The notes under the pieces are model-generated. The model was given only the letters and a program-made list of their open reading frames with translations. It was not told the origin of the DNA and searched no databases. Position numbers and translations under genes: made by a program. Positions 42,636 through 51,638 of a stretch of 64,000 bases of DNA are shown here, one piece after another (the stretch's first letter is position 1; each line of letters opens with the position of its first letter). The stretch is from TMED27 sp964350695 (GTDB taxonomy: Bacteria > Pseudomonadota > Alphaproteobacteria > Micavibrionales > Micavibrionaceae): positions 1-64,000 of the forward strand of contig CAYGKM010000002.1 of the NCBI GenBank assembly GCA_964350695.1, read 5' to 3'.

Positions 42636-43376
42636 ATGACAGTGAAATGCTTTAAATACGGATTTTTCATTTTTGCAATGGCGTTGCTTTCGGTGGCGGC
42701 AAATAATTCTGTCTATGCGGCGGCGCCTTCGTCCTGTGATCCTGCTTTTGGTGAAGTGATGAAATCGCATGCATGGATGGCGGCTTCACGCGAAGTGGAA
42801 ACCGCGCAGCGCCTTATTCTCAAGCCCGATAGCGTTTTGCAATATTCATGTTTTCAGGAGCAACTAGCGACTGCGGCTTCGTTTAATTCTTTCCGCGAGA
42901 GCGCGGCCGGAATTGCGCTTGTCGGGGGGCAGCACAGCGCGTATTTGGGTAGTAATTTTAACCATGCGGCAGGCGCGAATACGACGGGCATTGGCCCCGA
43001 TATTTGTTATTCGATGGCGGTGGTTTGGGGGCAAATGAAGTGCCGTGATTTCAACAAGGCGGATTTTGTGACGTTTGAAGATTTGGCAGGTAATGACCGC
43101 CGTGTATTCCCGGAGCCTTGCAGCGCGGAGGCTGTGGCGGCACGGAACGAAAACTGGGCGTTTAATCTGGAGGTTGCGAACCCGCCTCCTTCATATCCGT
43201 CTATCGGCGGGAGTATCGAGAGATCCTCTGATCCGAGATACCATCTGGAGCTTATGAGCTGGTCTGATGGAGAATGCGGCGCGCCGATTAGAACAGGTGT
43301 TTTGCAGCCGGGCGGGGAATACGACGCCGTTTGTCCTTTGCCGGGGTGTACTTTTACGGGCAGTTCCTGTAGATAG
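42636..43376 (+). CDS. Exported conserved hypothetical protein
   Basis: The 246-residue protein starts at ATG 42636 (AAAGGGC upstream). A signal peptide runs to about residue 29 (SVYAA). The mature part has several cysteines and a segment AWMAASREVETAQRLILKPDSVLQYSCF that I have seen in uncharacterised alphaproteobacterial secreted proteins. Asn/Gly-rich middle, cysteine-rich tail (PLPGCTFTGSSC). Function unknown. It ends 4 bp from htpG. Confidence 0.7.
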   Translation: MTVKCFKYGFFIFAMALLSVAANNSVYAAAPSSCDPAFGEVMKSHAWMAASREVETAQRLILKPDSVLQYSCFQEQLATAASFNSFRESAAGIALVGGQHSAYLGSNFNHAAGANTTGIGPDICYSMAVVWGQMKCRDFNKADFVTFEDLAGNDRRVFPEPCSAEAVAARNENWAFNLEVANPPPSYPSIGGSIERSSDPRYHLELMSWSDGECGAPIRTGVLQPGGEYDAVCPLPGCTFTGSSCR

Positions 43377-43380
43377 TTTT

Positions 43381-45279
43381 TTATAAAGCTTTTGCGAGAA
43401 ATTCAGACATTCTGCGGGCAAATCCTGCGGGGTCTTTTAGCGGTTCTCCTTGAATGATTTTCGCTTGATCGAGCAGTAGATGTGCGGTGGCCGTGAAGTC
43501 CTCGCCGCTTGCGTCCAGTGTTTCCAGTTTTTGAATAAGGGCATGGCCAGCGTTAATTTCCAGCACCGGTTTTTCTGATCCGGTATATTTTTGCTGTACT
43601 TTCAACACGCGCTCCATATGCATGTCCACGGCATTTTCGGATGCGACAAGGCAGACGGGGGAGTCGGTCAGGCGTTTCGAAATGCGGACATCGGAGACTT
43701 CATCTTTTAAAAGGTCCGATAGGGCTTTGGTGAGGTCTGTGGGGGTGTTTTCTTCTTTTTTTTCGCCGTCCTTTTTGTCGAAGTCGATATCGCCTTTGGT
43801 CACGGATTTGAAGGTTTTGCCTTTGAACTCGCTGACTTGCTGTAGCCAGAAATCATCAATCGTATCGGTGAAGAATAAAACCTCAAGCCCTTTGGCTTTG
43901 AAGCCTTCAATCTGCGGAGAGTTTTTGAGGCTCTCCAGGTTCTCACCGGAGATATAGAAAATCTCTTTTTGGTCTTCGCCCATGCGCTCGACATATTCAT
44001 CCAGAGAGGTGAATTTATCGCCGTTATCATGCGTTGAATAAAAGCGCGCGATTTTGAAGATGGCTTCGCGATGCTCGACAGCGTCATAAAGACCTTCTTT
44101 GATAGCCGCGCCGAATTGCCCCCAAAACGCCACGAAGCCGTGCCAATCGTCTTTGGTCAGCTTGTGCAGGTCGCTCAAGATGCGTTTTGTGACGGCGGTG
44201 CGGATTTTCGAGATGATCGGATTATATTGCAGGCTCTCGCGGGAGATGTTGAGCGGCAGGTCTTCGGAATCGATGACCCCGCGCACGAAGCGCAGCCACG
44301 GATACATCAGGCCATCCACGGCATCGGAGATAAAGACGCGGCGGACATAAAGGCGCACGGCGTCTTTACGCGTGGGATCGTATAAATCCCAAGGGCGGAG
44401 TGTGGGGATGAAGAGAAGGGCGTTGAACTCAATCGTGCCTTCGGCGCGCCAATGCGAGGTGAGTACGGGTTCGTCCATGCCGTAGGTGATGTGTTTGTAA
44501 AATTCGGTATATTGCTCTTTCGTGACTTCGGATTTGTTGCGCGTCCAGATGGCATTGGCTTTGTTGATAGGCTGGCCTTCGCCTTTGTCAGTGTCCTCGG
44601 GTGTGCCAAGGAAGATTTTCACGTCGATATGGTCGGAATAGGTTTCGACGGTGGCTCTGATTTTTTCATCAATCAGGAATTCCGCGCCTTCGTCTTTGAT
44701 GTTCAGGATGATGGCTGTGCCGCGATCGCCGTCGAGGATGGTTTCTTCATCTTTGGTGGCTTTGCGGACATTAAAGCCGCTCGCGCCGTCGGATTCCCAG
44801 GCATGGGCGGATTTTGATCCGGCTTTGCGGGAGATCACGGTGACGAAACCAGCGACCATATAGCAGGCATAAAAGCCTACGCCGAATTGCCCGATAAGTT
44901 TTAAGGGGTCTGTTTCGCCGTCTTTTGCGCCTTTCATTTTTTCCATGAGCGCGGCTGTGCCGGATTTAGCGATGGTGCCAAGATGGTCGATGAGTTCGGC
45001 CTTGCCCATGCCGATGCCGTTATCGACAATCGTGAGCGTGCGTGCGCCCGTATCTTTATAAATATGGATGCGGAAATTGGCGTTATCGGCGGTCAGCTCC
45101 GGCTTGGCGATGGCGTCATAGCGCAAGCGGTCGCAGGCATCGGCGGCGTTGGAGATCAACTCGCGCAGGAAAACATCATGGTTGGTGTAGAGCGCGTTGG
45201 CGACGATGTTTAAAAGGCGCGATACATCGGCGCTGAAATTCATTTTTTCGTCGGTGTTATTTTTGGCTGTGGCTGTCAT
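43381..45279 (-). CDS. htpG: Chaperone HtpG (Hsp90)
   Basis: The 632-residue dimeric ATPase has the GHKL ATP-binding domain (NAADACDRLRYDA, DNGIGM, GQFGVGFYACYMVA), the middle domain (LPLNISRESLQ with the catalytic Arg) and the C-terminal dimerisation domain. It remodels client proteins after DnaK. AAGGAA before the ATG. pdxH lies 24 bp upstream in the same direction, so co-transcription is possible; no RpoH-like promoter was found directly upstream. Confidence 0.98.
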   Translation of the reverse strand: MTATAKNNTDEKMNFSADVSRLLNIVANALYTNHDVFLRELISNAADACDRLRYDAIAKPELTADNANFRIHIYKDTGARTLTIVDNGIGMGKAELIDHLGTIAKSGTAALMEKMKGAKDGETDPLKLIGQFGVGFYACYMVAGFVTVISRKAGSKSAHAWESDGASGFNVRKATKDEETILDGDRGTAIILNIKDEGAEFLIDEKIRATVETYSDHIDVKIFLGTPEDTDKGEGQPINKANAIWTRNKSEVTKEQYTEFYKHITYGMDEPVLTSHWRAEGTIEFNALLFIPTLRPWDLYDPTRKDAVRLYVRRVFISDAVDGLMYPWLRFVRGVIDSEDLPLNISRESLQYNPIISKIRTAVTKRILSDLHKLTKDDWHGFVAFWGQFGAAIKEGLYDAVEHREAIFKIARFYSTHDNGDKFTSLDEYVERMGEDQKEIFYISGENLESLKNSPQIEGFKAKGLEVLFFTDTIDDFWLQQVSEFKGKTFKSVTKGDIDFDKKDGEKKEENTPTDLTKALSDLLKDEVSDVRISKRLTDSPVCLVASENAVDMHMERVLKVQQKYTGSEKPVLEINAGHALIQKLETLDASGEDFTATAHLLLDQAKIIQGEPLKDPAGFARRMSEFLAKAL

Positions 45280-45303
45280 TTTATTTCCTTCTTTGTCTTG
45301 GTT

Positions 45304-45909
45304 TTAAGGATATAACCAATGGGCTGTCCACCCTGTATCCGTTTTTTTATAGATAAAGCGGGTGTGTAAACGGTCTTTATGGGCGATCCAGAATTCCATG
45401 GTTTGGGGCACAAGGCGATAGCCTTTCCAGTGTGCGGGGCGCGGGATAACAGCAATATCTGCGAAGTGTTTTTCTACGTTTTTTTGTGCGGTTTCCAAAT
45501 CTTGCCAATTTTCGAACGGTGCGGATTGATCGGAAGCCCATGCGCCGATCTGGCGCTCTCTGGGACGGGCGTTGAAATAGTCGTCTGATTCTTTTTCGCT
45601 CACTTCTTCAACTTTACCCACAATGCGGATTTGCTTGCGCTGGGTTTTCCAGTACCAGTTTATCGCCGCGATCGGGTTTTGCGCGATTTCTTGGCCTTTT
45701 CGGCTGGCGGCATTGGTGTGGAATTTTAAGCCCTTATCATTCACTTCTTTAATCAAAACCCAGCGATTGCTTGGGATTCCGTCTTTTGTGGCGGTGGCTA
45801 AACATACGGCTTCGGGGTCGTTGGGCTCGGTTTTTTTGGCGTCTTCATACCAGTTTTGGCACAGTGCGATTGGGTCTTTTCCAAATTTTTCGAATATTTC
45901 GGCGGTCAT
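45304..45909 (-). CDS. pdxH: Pyridoxamine/pyridoxine 5'-phosphate oxidase
   Basis: The 201-residue FMN enzyme makes pyridoxal 5'-phosphate. Conserved parts: FHTNAASRKGQEI (FMN phosphate), RIVGKVEEVS, FNARPRERQIGAWAS and the C-terminal FWIAHKDRLHTRF. Active-site arginine and histidine positions are present. The C-terminus ends WTAHWLYP, close to the family's W-x-R-L-x-P ending but with the Arg replaced. PLP is used by hemA above. Confidence 0.95.
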   Translation of the reverse strand: MTAEIFEKFGKDPIALCQNWYEDAKKTEPNDPEAVCLATATKDGIPSNRWVLIKEVNDKGLKFHTNAASRKGQEIAQNPIAAINWYWKTQRKQIRIVGKVEEVSEKESDDYFNARPRERQIGAWASDQSAPFENWQDLETAQKNVEKHFADIAVIPRPAHWKGYRLVPQTMEFWIAHKDRLHTRFIYKKTDTGWTAHWLYP

Positions 45910-46036
45910 TTTTAATTGGAACTTTTTTCGAAGGGTAATTGTTTTTAAAACGTAACAGAATAGATATAGAATACGAATCTATATTCTCAATAGGCTTCAT
46001 AAGAAGCTACGGCAAGATTTAGGAAAGGCCAAATCT

Positions 46037-46513
46037 ATGAAAAAAATATATTTAATTCCCCTCGTGATCGCGACATTCGGTATGACTGCTTGTGACACAA
46101 TGCAGCAAAGCGGTACGAAGCAAAAAGTCGGCGGCGTTTCCGGCGCGGTTATCGGCGGTATTCTCGGCTCTAAAGTCGGCGGCGGGAGCGGACAGCTCTG
46201 GGCGACCGGTGCGGGCGCGCTTTTGGGTGCTTTTTTGGGTAGCGAGATTGGTGCGTCATTGGATAATGCTGACCGTGCGATGCTAGGTAATGCCAACCGC
46301 CGTGCGCAGACTGCGCCTATCGGTCAGAGCATTGACTGGAATAACCCTGATACCGGTAATTACGGTAGCGTAACACCCACACGCGACGGGCGCAGCGCCC
46401 AAGGAAATTACTGCCGTGAATACGAGCAGGAAATCATTGTCGGCGGACGCAAAGAAACAGCCATCGGCACTGCATGTCAGCGCCCAGACGGTGTTTGGGA
46501 AGTCGTTTCCTAA
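46037..46513 (+). CDS. 17-kDa surface antigen-like lipoprotein with glycine zipper
   Basis: The 158-residue lipoprotein has lipobox FGMTAC (cysteine at residue 19). It contains a glycine-zipper 2TM segment (GGVSGAVIGGILGSKVGG and GAGALLGAFLGSEIGASLD), and the C-terminal YCREYEQEIIVGG...GTACQRPDG typical of the rickettsial 17-kDa antigen family. It sits in the outer membrane. AGGAAAGG is upstream. A near-palindrome around 45962-45985 precedes it. Confidence 0.92.
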   Translation: MKKIYLIPLVIATFGMTACDTMQQSGTKQKVGGVSGAVIGGILGSKVGGGSGQLWATGAGALLGAFLGSEIGASLDNADRAMLGNANRRAQTAPIGQSIDWNNPDTGNYGSVTPTRDGRSAQGNYCREYEQEIIVGGRKETAIGTACQRPDGVWEVVS

Positions 46514-46519
46514 ATCTGT

Positions 46520-47854
46520 TTAAATATATTCAGATAAATAAGAGAGCGTTTCGGATTTTTCGAGACGCTCTTTTAGATTCCGGGGCGTTGCTTTGCTTTC
46601 GCGCAGCAGCGTTACGATGAGTGTGTGAAGCGCGGTGAGGTCGGTCCACGGCGTTTTCTTTAATGTTTTGTAGAAGGTTCTGTGGATTTTTTCGGCGGCC
46701 TCTCCCAAGTCTTTTGCGCTGTCTTTATAGCTGCGGGCGGCCTCGATCAGGGCGGGGCTGGACCAGCCGAGGATGTGGCCGCTCAGCAGGCGTTCGTTCT
46801 TGGCGTTGGCGCTTTCGATCAGTAAATCGGGGTTTTCTTCCAAAAACATTTGTGCGATCAGGTCTGTGAAGTGCTGTTCTGCGTACTTGAGATGAAGGGC
46901 CTCCAGCGATTCTTGCGCCCCGAAGGGGTTATAGCTGTCGGTTGATTTTGTCGGTGAAATATCGGTGCTCAGCATATCGCCGAGGATGGAGGCGTATGAG
47001 CGGATATAGGGGTCTTCGGTGCTGTAGGCGGCGCAGCCGAGGGTTTCGGTTATTGTGCGCTCTGTCCAGATCATATCCTGCACCTTCAGTGCGAATTCCG
47101 CCCATTTTTCGAGGGCGATATCATCGAAGATTTCGGACGTTTCTTCTGTGATGGTCAGGGCTTTTTCAAGGACGCTGTCCTCGTTTTGGGCGTCTCTGGC
47201 GTGGCGCAGAACCAGCTTCAGGGAATCGAAGGTTATCGGGAAGGGTTGGGCTTCGGGGGCGTAGTTCCATTCTTTTGAAACGCACAGATCGGCGCGTCTT
47301 TTTTGCAGGAGTTTTACGCTGCCTTTATTGCCTGTCAGTTCCATTGCGCTTGAGGCGAAGCTATCGGAGAGCAGGTTTTGACGGAGCAGGGTGAGAATGG
47401 TTTTAGGCGCCGCGAAGATGCCGTGTTCAAAGCGCTCTAGCGTTGATTTGTCGTTTTTTAGGGCTTGGCGCAGCGACAGCGCATGCCAGAAATATTTCAG
47501 CGCCATGAATTTATAGTGCTTTTGCGGGTCGTCTTCATACAGGTTCAGGCGCGAGGAGGTCATTTCCCCCAGATCAACGAAAATGGCGGCAACGTGTTTT
47601 TCTTTTGTGAAAAGATAGGGGAAGGGGCGGCGCGATATTTTGATGATCGCGTCTGTTTTATGGGCTTCCAGATGTTTAAAAAACTCTGCCAGAGCAGATT
47701 CTACGTGAAAGGTCGCGGCTTTTTTAGCGAGCGCGGCGTCTTCCTGGCCTTTATGATAGGGGATGAATATGCATGAGAAATCCGCGAAAAGGTCGCTGGC
47801 TTCGCGGCCTAATTGGTTGAGGGTATGTTCTAGAGAAGCCAGTTCAAGAGTCAT
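46520..47854 (-). CDS. Hypothetical protein
   Basis: The 444-residue soluble protein is largely helical with charged stretches, several phenylalanines and no signal peptide or catalytic motif I can identify. It ends 7 bp from the convergent lipoprotein gene. No ribosome site is obvious at the ATG at 47854. Codon use resembles its neighbours. Function unknown; not a known chaperone or nuclease by eye. Confidence 0.65.
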   Translation of the reverse strand: MTLELASLEHTLNQLGREASDLFADFSCIFIPYHKGQEDAALAKKAATFHVESALAEFFKHLEAHKTDAIIKISRRPFPYLFTKEKHVAAIFVDLGEMTSSRLNLYEDDPQKHYKFMALKYFWHALSLRQALKNDKSTLERFEHGIFAAPKTILTLLRQNLLSDSFASSAMELTGNKGSVKLLQKRRADLCVSKEWNYAPEAQPFPITFDSLKLVLRHARDAQNEDSVLEKALTITEETSEIFDDIALEKWAEFALKVQDMIWTERTITETLGCAAYSTEDPYIRSYASILGDMLSTDISPTKSTDSYNPFGAQESLEALHLKYAEQHFTDLIAQMFLEENPDLLIESANAKNERLLSGHILGWSSPALIEAARSYKDSAKDLGEAAEKIHRTFYKTLKKTPWTDLTALHTLIVTLLRESKATPRNLKERLEKSETLSYLSEYI

Positions 47855-47978
47855 TAAAAGAGTGTAGCATTGATGAAGATCACTGCAAGCGAGGACTGGA
47901 TATTGACTAGACTGGAGGGTGTAAATGTGTAGGATGTTATATCAAATAATTCTAAAGCATATGTAAGGTGAGTGTTTA

Positions 47979-48836
47979 ATGGACGCGCAGAATAATTTCT
48001 TAAAAGGTAAACGTGGATTGGTTATGGGGGTCGCGAATGACCGCTCGATTGCTTGGGGCATCTCAAAAGCCGCAGCAGAAGCCGGAGCTGAGCTTGCGTT
48101 CACATATCAAGGAGAGGCGCTGGAAAAGCGCGTTCGCCCGCTGGCGGAACAGATCGGTTCGAAGATCATTGTGCCGTGTGACGTGACCGACGAGGCGAGC
48201 ATTGATGCGACCTTTGATACGATTGAGAAGGAATGGGGCAAGATTGATTTCGTTGTTCATGCGATTGCGTTCTCCGACAAGAACGAACTGGACGGGATGT
48301 ATGTAGACACCACGCGCGCCAATTTCCTGCGGACGATGGATATTTCCGTGTTCTCCTTCACGGCGGTTGCGAAGCGCGCTGCGCCTTTGATGAAAGATGG
48401 CGGGTCGATGATTACGTTGACCTATTATGGCGCGGAGCAGGTGATGCCGCATTATAACGTGATGGGCGTGGCGAAGGCCGCGTTGGAGGCCTCTGTGCGC
48501 TATTTGGCGGCAGATCTGGGCGGATCCGGCATTCGCGTGAATGCGATTTCCGCGGGGCCGATCAAGACTTTGGCGGCGAGCGGTATCGGCGATTTCCGCT
48601 TTATCCTGCGTTGGAACGAGCTGAACGCGCCGCTCAAGCGCAATGTGACGATTGATGATGTGGGGCGCTCCGGCTTGTTCTTGCTATCTGACCTTGGATC
48701 AGGCGTGACGGGCGAGGTTTTGCACGTGGACGCCGGCTATCACACGGTGGGGATGTGCAGCGTTGATAATGTCGGTGAAACGGCGGAGCTGCTGCAGAGT
48801 ATGGCTCCCAAAAAAGGTGATAGCGAAGCTGCATGA
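47979..48836 (+). CDS. fabI: Enoyl-[acyl-carrier-protein] reductase (NADH), FabI type
   Basis: The 285-residue short-chain reductase completes each cycle of fatty-acid elongation and is the triclosan target. GVANDRSIAWGI binds NADH, and the catalytic pair is Tyr159 and Lys166 (YNVMGVAK, Y-x6-K spacing of FabI). AAGGTGAG precedes the ATG. Its stop overlaps the thioesterase start (ATGA, 4 bp). Confidence 0.98.
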   Translation: MDAQNNFLKGKRGLVMGVANDRSIAWGISKAAAEAGAELAFTYQGEALEKRVRPLAEQIGSKIIVPCDVTDEASIDATFDTIEKEWGKIDFVVHAIAFSDKNELDGMYVDTTRANFLRTMDISVFSFTAVAKRAAPLMKDGGSMITLTYYGAEQVMPHYNVMGVAKAALEASVRYLAADLGGSGIRVNAISAGPIKTLAASGIGDFRFILRWNELNAPLKRNVTIDDVGRSGLFLLSDLGSGVTGEVLHVDAGYHTVGMCSVDNVGETAELLQSMAPKKGDSEAA

Positions 48837-49294
48837 TTTGGTTTGATAATTATAAGCTCGATTATCTTGAAGGGATGCGTAACGCCAATATGGGGACGCA
48901 TATTGGGCTCGAGTTTACCGAAGTCGGGCCGGATTACATCAAAGCCACTATGCCTGTAGATACCCGCACGACGCAGCCTTTCGGCATTTTGCATGGCGGG
49001 GCGAGCTGCGTTTTGTCGGAAACGCTCGGCTCTGTTGCCGCGTGGATGACGATTGATCCTGAAAAATACCGCGCTGTGGGGATTGAAATTAACTGCAACC
49101 ATATTCGCGCCGTGACGGAAGGGCGCGTGATCGGCATTTGTACGCCGATGCATACAGGGCGGCGCACGCAAGTGTGGCAAACCGATATCACCGAAGAAGC
49201 GACAGGCAAGCGCGTGGCGATTTCCCGCCTGACGGTCGCGATTATAGATCATGGCACGCTTTCCGCGCAAAAAGAGACGGTGAAGGTCGGATAA
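48833..49294 (+). CDS. PaaI-family hotdog-fold thioesterase
   Basis: The 153-residue protein has the hotdog core with PFGILHGGASCVLSETLGS carrying the HGG motif of the PaaI/4HBT family and EINCNHIRAV. It hydrolyses aryl- or acyl-CoA thioesters. Overlap of 4 bp with fabI implies translational coupling, so a role in acyl-chain handling is likely but not shown. Confidence 0.9.
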   Translation: MIWFDNYKLDYLEGMRNANMGTHIGLEFTEVGPDYIKATMPVDTRTTQPFGILHGGASCVLSETLGSVAAWMTIDPEKYRAVGIEINCNHIRAVTEGRVIGICTPMHTGRRTQVWQTDITEEATGKRVAISRLTVAIIDHGTLSAQKETVKVG

Positions 49295-49340
49295 CTTCGG
49301 GGGGGGTGAACCAAAGCCGCGTTATAAACGTTATAAAGCT

Positions 49341-50192
49341 ATGACCCTATTCAAAGCTCTGTCTCTTAGTCTATTTTCTCTCATTCTTTCGGCATGTACC
49401 CAAGCGGGGCTTCTTGTCGCCAATGTGCCCGGTGCATTTAACGATGTGAAGCGCATGAGCAGCGTTGTTTATGGCGAGCACGATTTAGCGACGCTGGATA
49501 TATATCAGCCGCCGATCGCTTCTGAAAAAGCCGCGCCTGTGATTGTGTTCATCCATGGGGGGCGATGGACGGATGGGAATAAGGATCAATATAGATTTGT
49601 GGGAGACCGGCTGGCGCAAGCGGGCTATGTGGTGGTCATTCCTGATTACCGTAAATATCCGCAAGTGAAATTCCCTGAGCTGATGGAGGATGAAGCGGAT
49701 GCTGCGGCGTGGGTGTATAAAAACATTGCACAATATGGCGGGCAGCCGGAAAATATTACGCTTATGGGGCATTCATCGGGTGCGCATGTGGCGGCGCTTT
49801 TGACGGCGGATGAGCGGTATTTGAAGATGCGGGGCGTTCCGCATTCCAGCATTAAAAAATTCGTCGGGCTTTCCGGGCCGTATGATTTTGAACCGCGAGA
49901 GGCGGATTTGGTAGATATGTTCGGGCCGCCTGATGAATATCCGAAGATGCAGGTGAGCACATTCATTGATGGTGGTGAACCTCCGATGATGCTCATTTGG
50001 GGGGCGGACGATCAATTGGTTGGCAAGATCAATATTGATCGCCTTGTGCCTGTAATTCGCGAGAAGGGCGGGAGCGTGGATGTGAAAATCTATGAAGGCC
50101 TGGATCATGGCGGTACGATCAAAGCTTTTACATGGATATTTGAGGAAAAAAGCCCTGTAGTGCCTGATATTCTGGAGTTTTTAAAGCGTTAA
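49341..50192 (+). CDS. Lipoprotein alpha/beta-hydrolase (esterase)
   Basis: The 283-residue protein has a lipobox LILSAC (residues 14-19) and an alpha/beta-hydrolase fold: oxyanion HGGRWTDGN, nucleophile elbow GHSSGAH, and catalytic acid and His in LIWGADD and GLDHGG. It resembles the BD-FAE/carboxylesterase group. It probably acts in the periplasm. TATAAA lies 3 nt before the ATG, suggesting a short or absent leader. Confidence 0.9.
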   Translation: MTLFKALSLSLFSLILSACTQAGLLVANVPGAFNDVKRMSSVVYGEHDLATLDIYQPPIASEKAAPVIVFIHGGRWTDGNKDQYRFVGDRLAQAGYVVVIPDYRKYPQVKFPELMEDEADAAAWVYKNIAQYGGQPENITLMGHSSGAHVAALLTADERYLKMRGVPHSSIKKFVGLSGPYDFEPREADLVDMFGPPDEYPKMQVSTFIDGGEPPMMLIWGADDQLVGKINIDRLVPVIREKGGSVDVKIYEGLDHGGTIKAFTWIFEEKSPVVPDILEFLKR

Positions 50193-50203
50193 AGACGCGT
50201 TTT

Positions 50204-50232
50204 TTGACATAAGAATAATTTTGCCGTATTCT
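50204..50232 (+). promoter_or_regulatory. Strong sigma-70 promoter, predicted leaderless start
   Basis: TTGACA, 17 nt, TATTCT. The -10 ends 8 nt before the ATG at 50241, where transcription is expected to start. The intervening bases are C-rich and contain no ribosome site. Confidence 0.65.
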
Positions 50233-50240
50233 CCCCCGTT

Positions 50241-51590
50241 ATGGCAGATGCATCACATTATAAAGTAATGGACTGGTCGGAAATTCCGTTTTGTGAAGGG
50301 TATGATCCGGAAAGCGGAAAACTGACTTTGCGCGGCTGTGACAGCATTCCCGATGAGGTTTTTGATTTTGCCTCAACGCATGTCGTAAAAATTCTTGATG
50401 CTTCGAATAATGCTGACCTTAAAACGCTTCCCGATTATTTTGCTAAAGGCTTACCTGAATTAGAGCGCGCATTCTTTTCGGATTGCGGGTTTGATCAAGT
50501 GCCGCCGCAGCTTCGGGGCTGTGACAAGCTTGTTATGCTGGCGATGAAGTTTAACGGCATCACCGAATTGCCTGAAGATATTTTACCGCATTCTATGGAG
50601 TGGTTGATCCTAACGGGGAATAAGATTGAAACTCTGCCTGAAAGCATGGGCGGTCTTACTCAGCTTAAAAAAGTAGCGCTTGCGGGTAACCCATTATCGG
50701 CGGGGTTGCCTGAGACTATGAAGAATTGCCGTGAGATTGAGCTTTTGAGAATTACAGCGGGCAATCAGCAGTTTCCGACACCGCAATGGGTTTTTGAGCT
50801 TCCGAAGCTTGCATTTTTCTCTGATGGTGGAAATCCTGCGTCCTATGCCTATCCTGATGTTGCCAATGATGCGGGTGATGTTGCGTGGAGTAGCCTTCAG
50901 ATTAAAAAGATTATTGGTGCTAGTCCTTCCAGCACTGTATCAAGCGCGGTTTTGGACGGCCAGGACGTTGCGGTGAAGGTGTTTAAAGCGGGGCTTGCCA
51001 GTGACGGGCGCGCGGAAGATGATTTTATGTGTAGCCTTATTGCGGGAAGTCATAAAAATTTGAGAGAGGTTTTGGGCCGCGCAACCGGGCATCCCGAAGG
51101 GCGGGATGCGATTGTAACGGGGCTTGTTCCGCAAGGTGAATATAAAGACCTCGGCAGTCCGCCGAATTTCGAGACCTGCACCCGCGATACATATCCTGAA
51201 AACCCCGTTTTTGAACCGTGGTTTGTGAAAAATGTGCTTTTGGATGTCGCGCGCGCGATGGTGCATTTGCATCAGCAAAACATCGCGCATGGCGATTTAT
51301 ACGCACATAATATTCAAGTGAATGATGAAGGGGATGCGCTGGTCGGGGATTTCGGCGCGGCAACGTATTATGACCCTGAAGCTGCTGAAGCTCCGCTTAG
51401 GCAGGCGCAGGATGTTCGCGCTTTCGGGTATTTGATTGAAGATTTGTTGAAGCGTATGAATTTTAGAGGCACGCGGCTTGACTTTGGGGCGATTTTAGAT
51501 GATCTCAAAGAGGATTGTACAAACGTGGATGCGTATGCGCGCCCCGACTTTGCGACCCTTCAAAAAGAAATCGTCGCGCTTCAGGTGTGA
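50241..51590 (+). CDS. Leucine-rich-repeat protein kinase
   Basis: The 449-residue protein has an LRR array (residues about 45-200; repeats such as MLAMKFNGITELPEDI, LILTGNKIETLPESM, VALAGNPLSAGLP). This is fused to a Ser/Thr-kinase-like domain (215-445) with VAVKVF (Lys246), a HRD variant HGDLYAHN (Asp352, Asn357) and DFG (370-372). The key catalytic residues are therefore present. Similar LRR-kinases occur in gammaproteobacteria; they are rare in Alphaproteobacteria and their targets are unknown. No phosphatase or substrate gene is adjacent. Confidence 0.9.
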   Translation: MADASHYKVMDWSEIPFCEGYDPESGKLTLRGCDSIPDEVFDFASTHVVKILDASNNADLKTLPDYFAKGLPELERAFFSDCGFDQVPPQLRGCDKLVMLAMKFNGITELPEDILPHSMEWLILTGNKIETLPESMGGLTQLKKVALAGNPLSAGLPETMKNCREIELLRITAGNQQFPTPQWVFELPKLAFFSDGGNPASYAYPDVANDAGDVAWSSLQIKKIIGASPSSTVSSAVLDGQDVAVKVFKAGLASDGRAEDDFMCSLIAGSHKNLREVLGRATGHPEGRDAIVTGLVPQGEYKDLGSPPNFETCTRDTYPENPVFEPWFVKNVLLDVARAMVHLHQQNIAHGDLYAHNIQVNDEGDALVGDFGAATYYDPEAAEAPLRQAQDVRAFGYLIEDLLKRMNFRGTRLDFGAILDDLKEDCTNVDAYARPDFATLQKEIVALQV

Positions 51591-51638
51591 TTAAAAAAGC
51601 CCTGTGAAGTTGCGCGGGCTTATGCTTATATACTTTCC

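Noticed and set aside
45962..45985. Near-palindrome before the 17-kDa-like lipoprotein, as an operator or terminator
   Set aside because: AT-rich, imperfect, no T-run and no regulator nearby; insufficient support for a function.
51595..51625. Terminator after the LRR-kinase gene
   Set aside because: The AGCCC/GGGCT stem is short with a long loop and no T-run.
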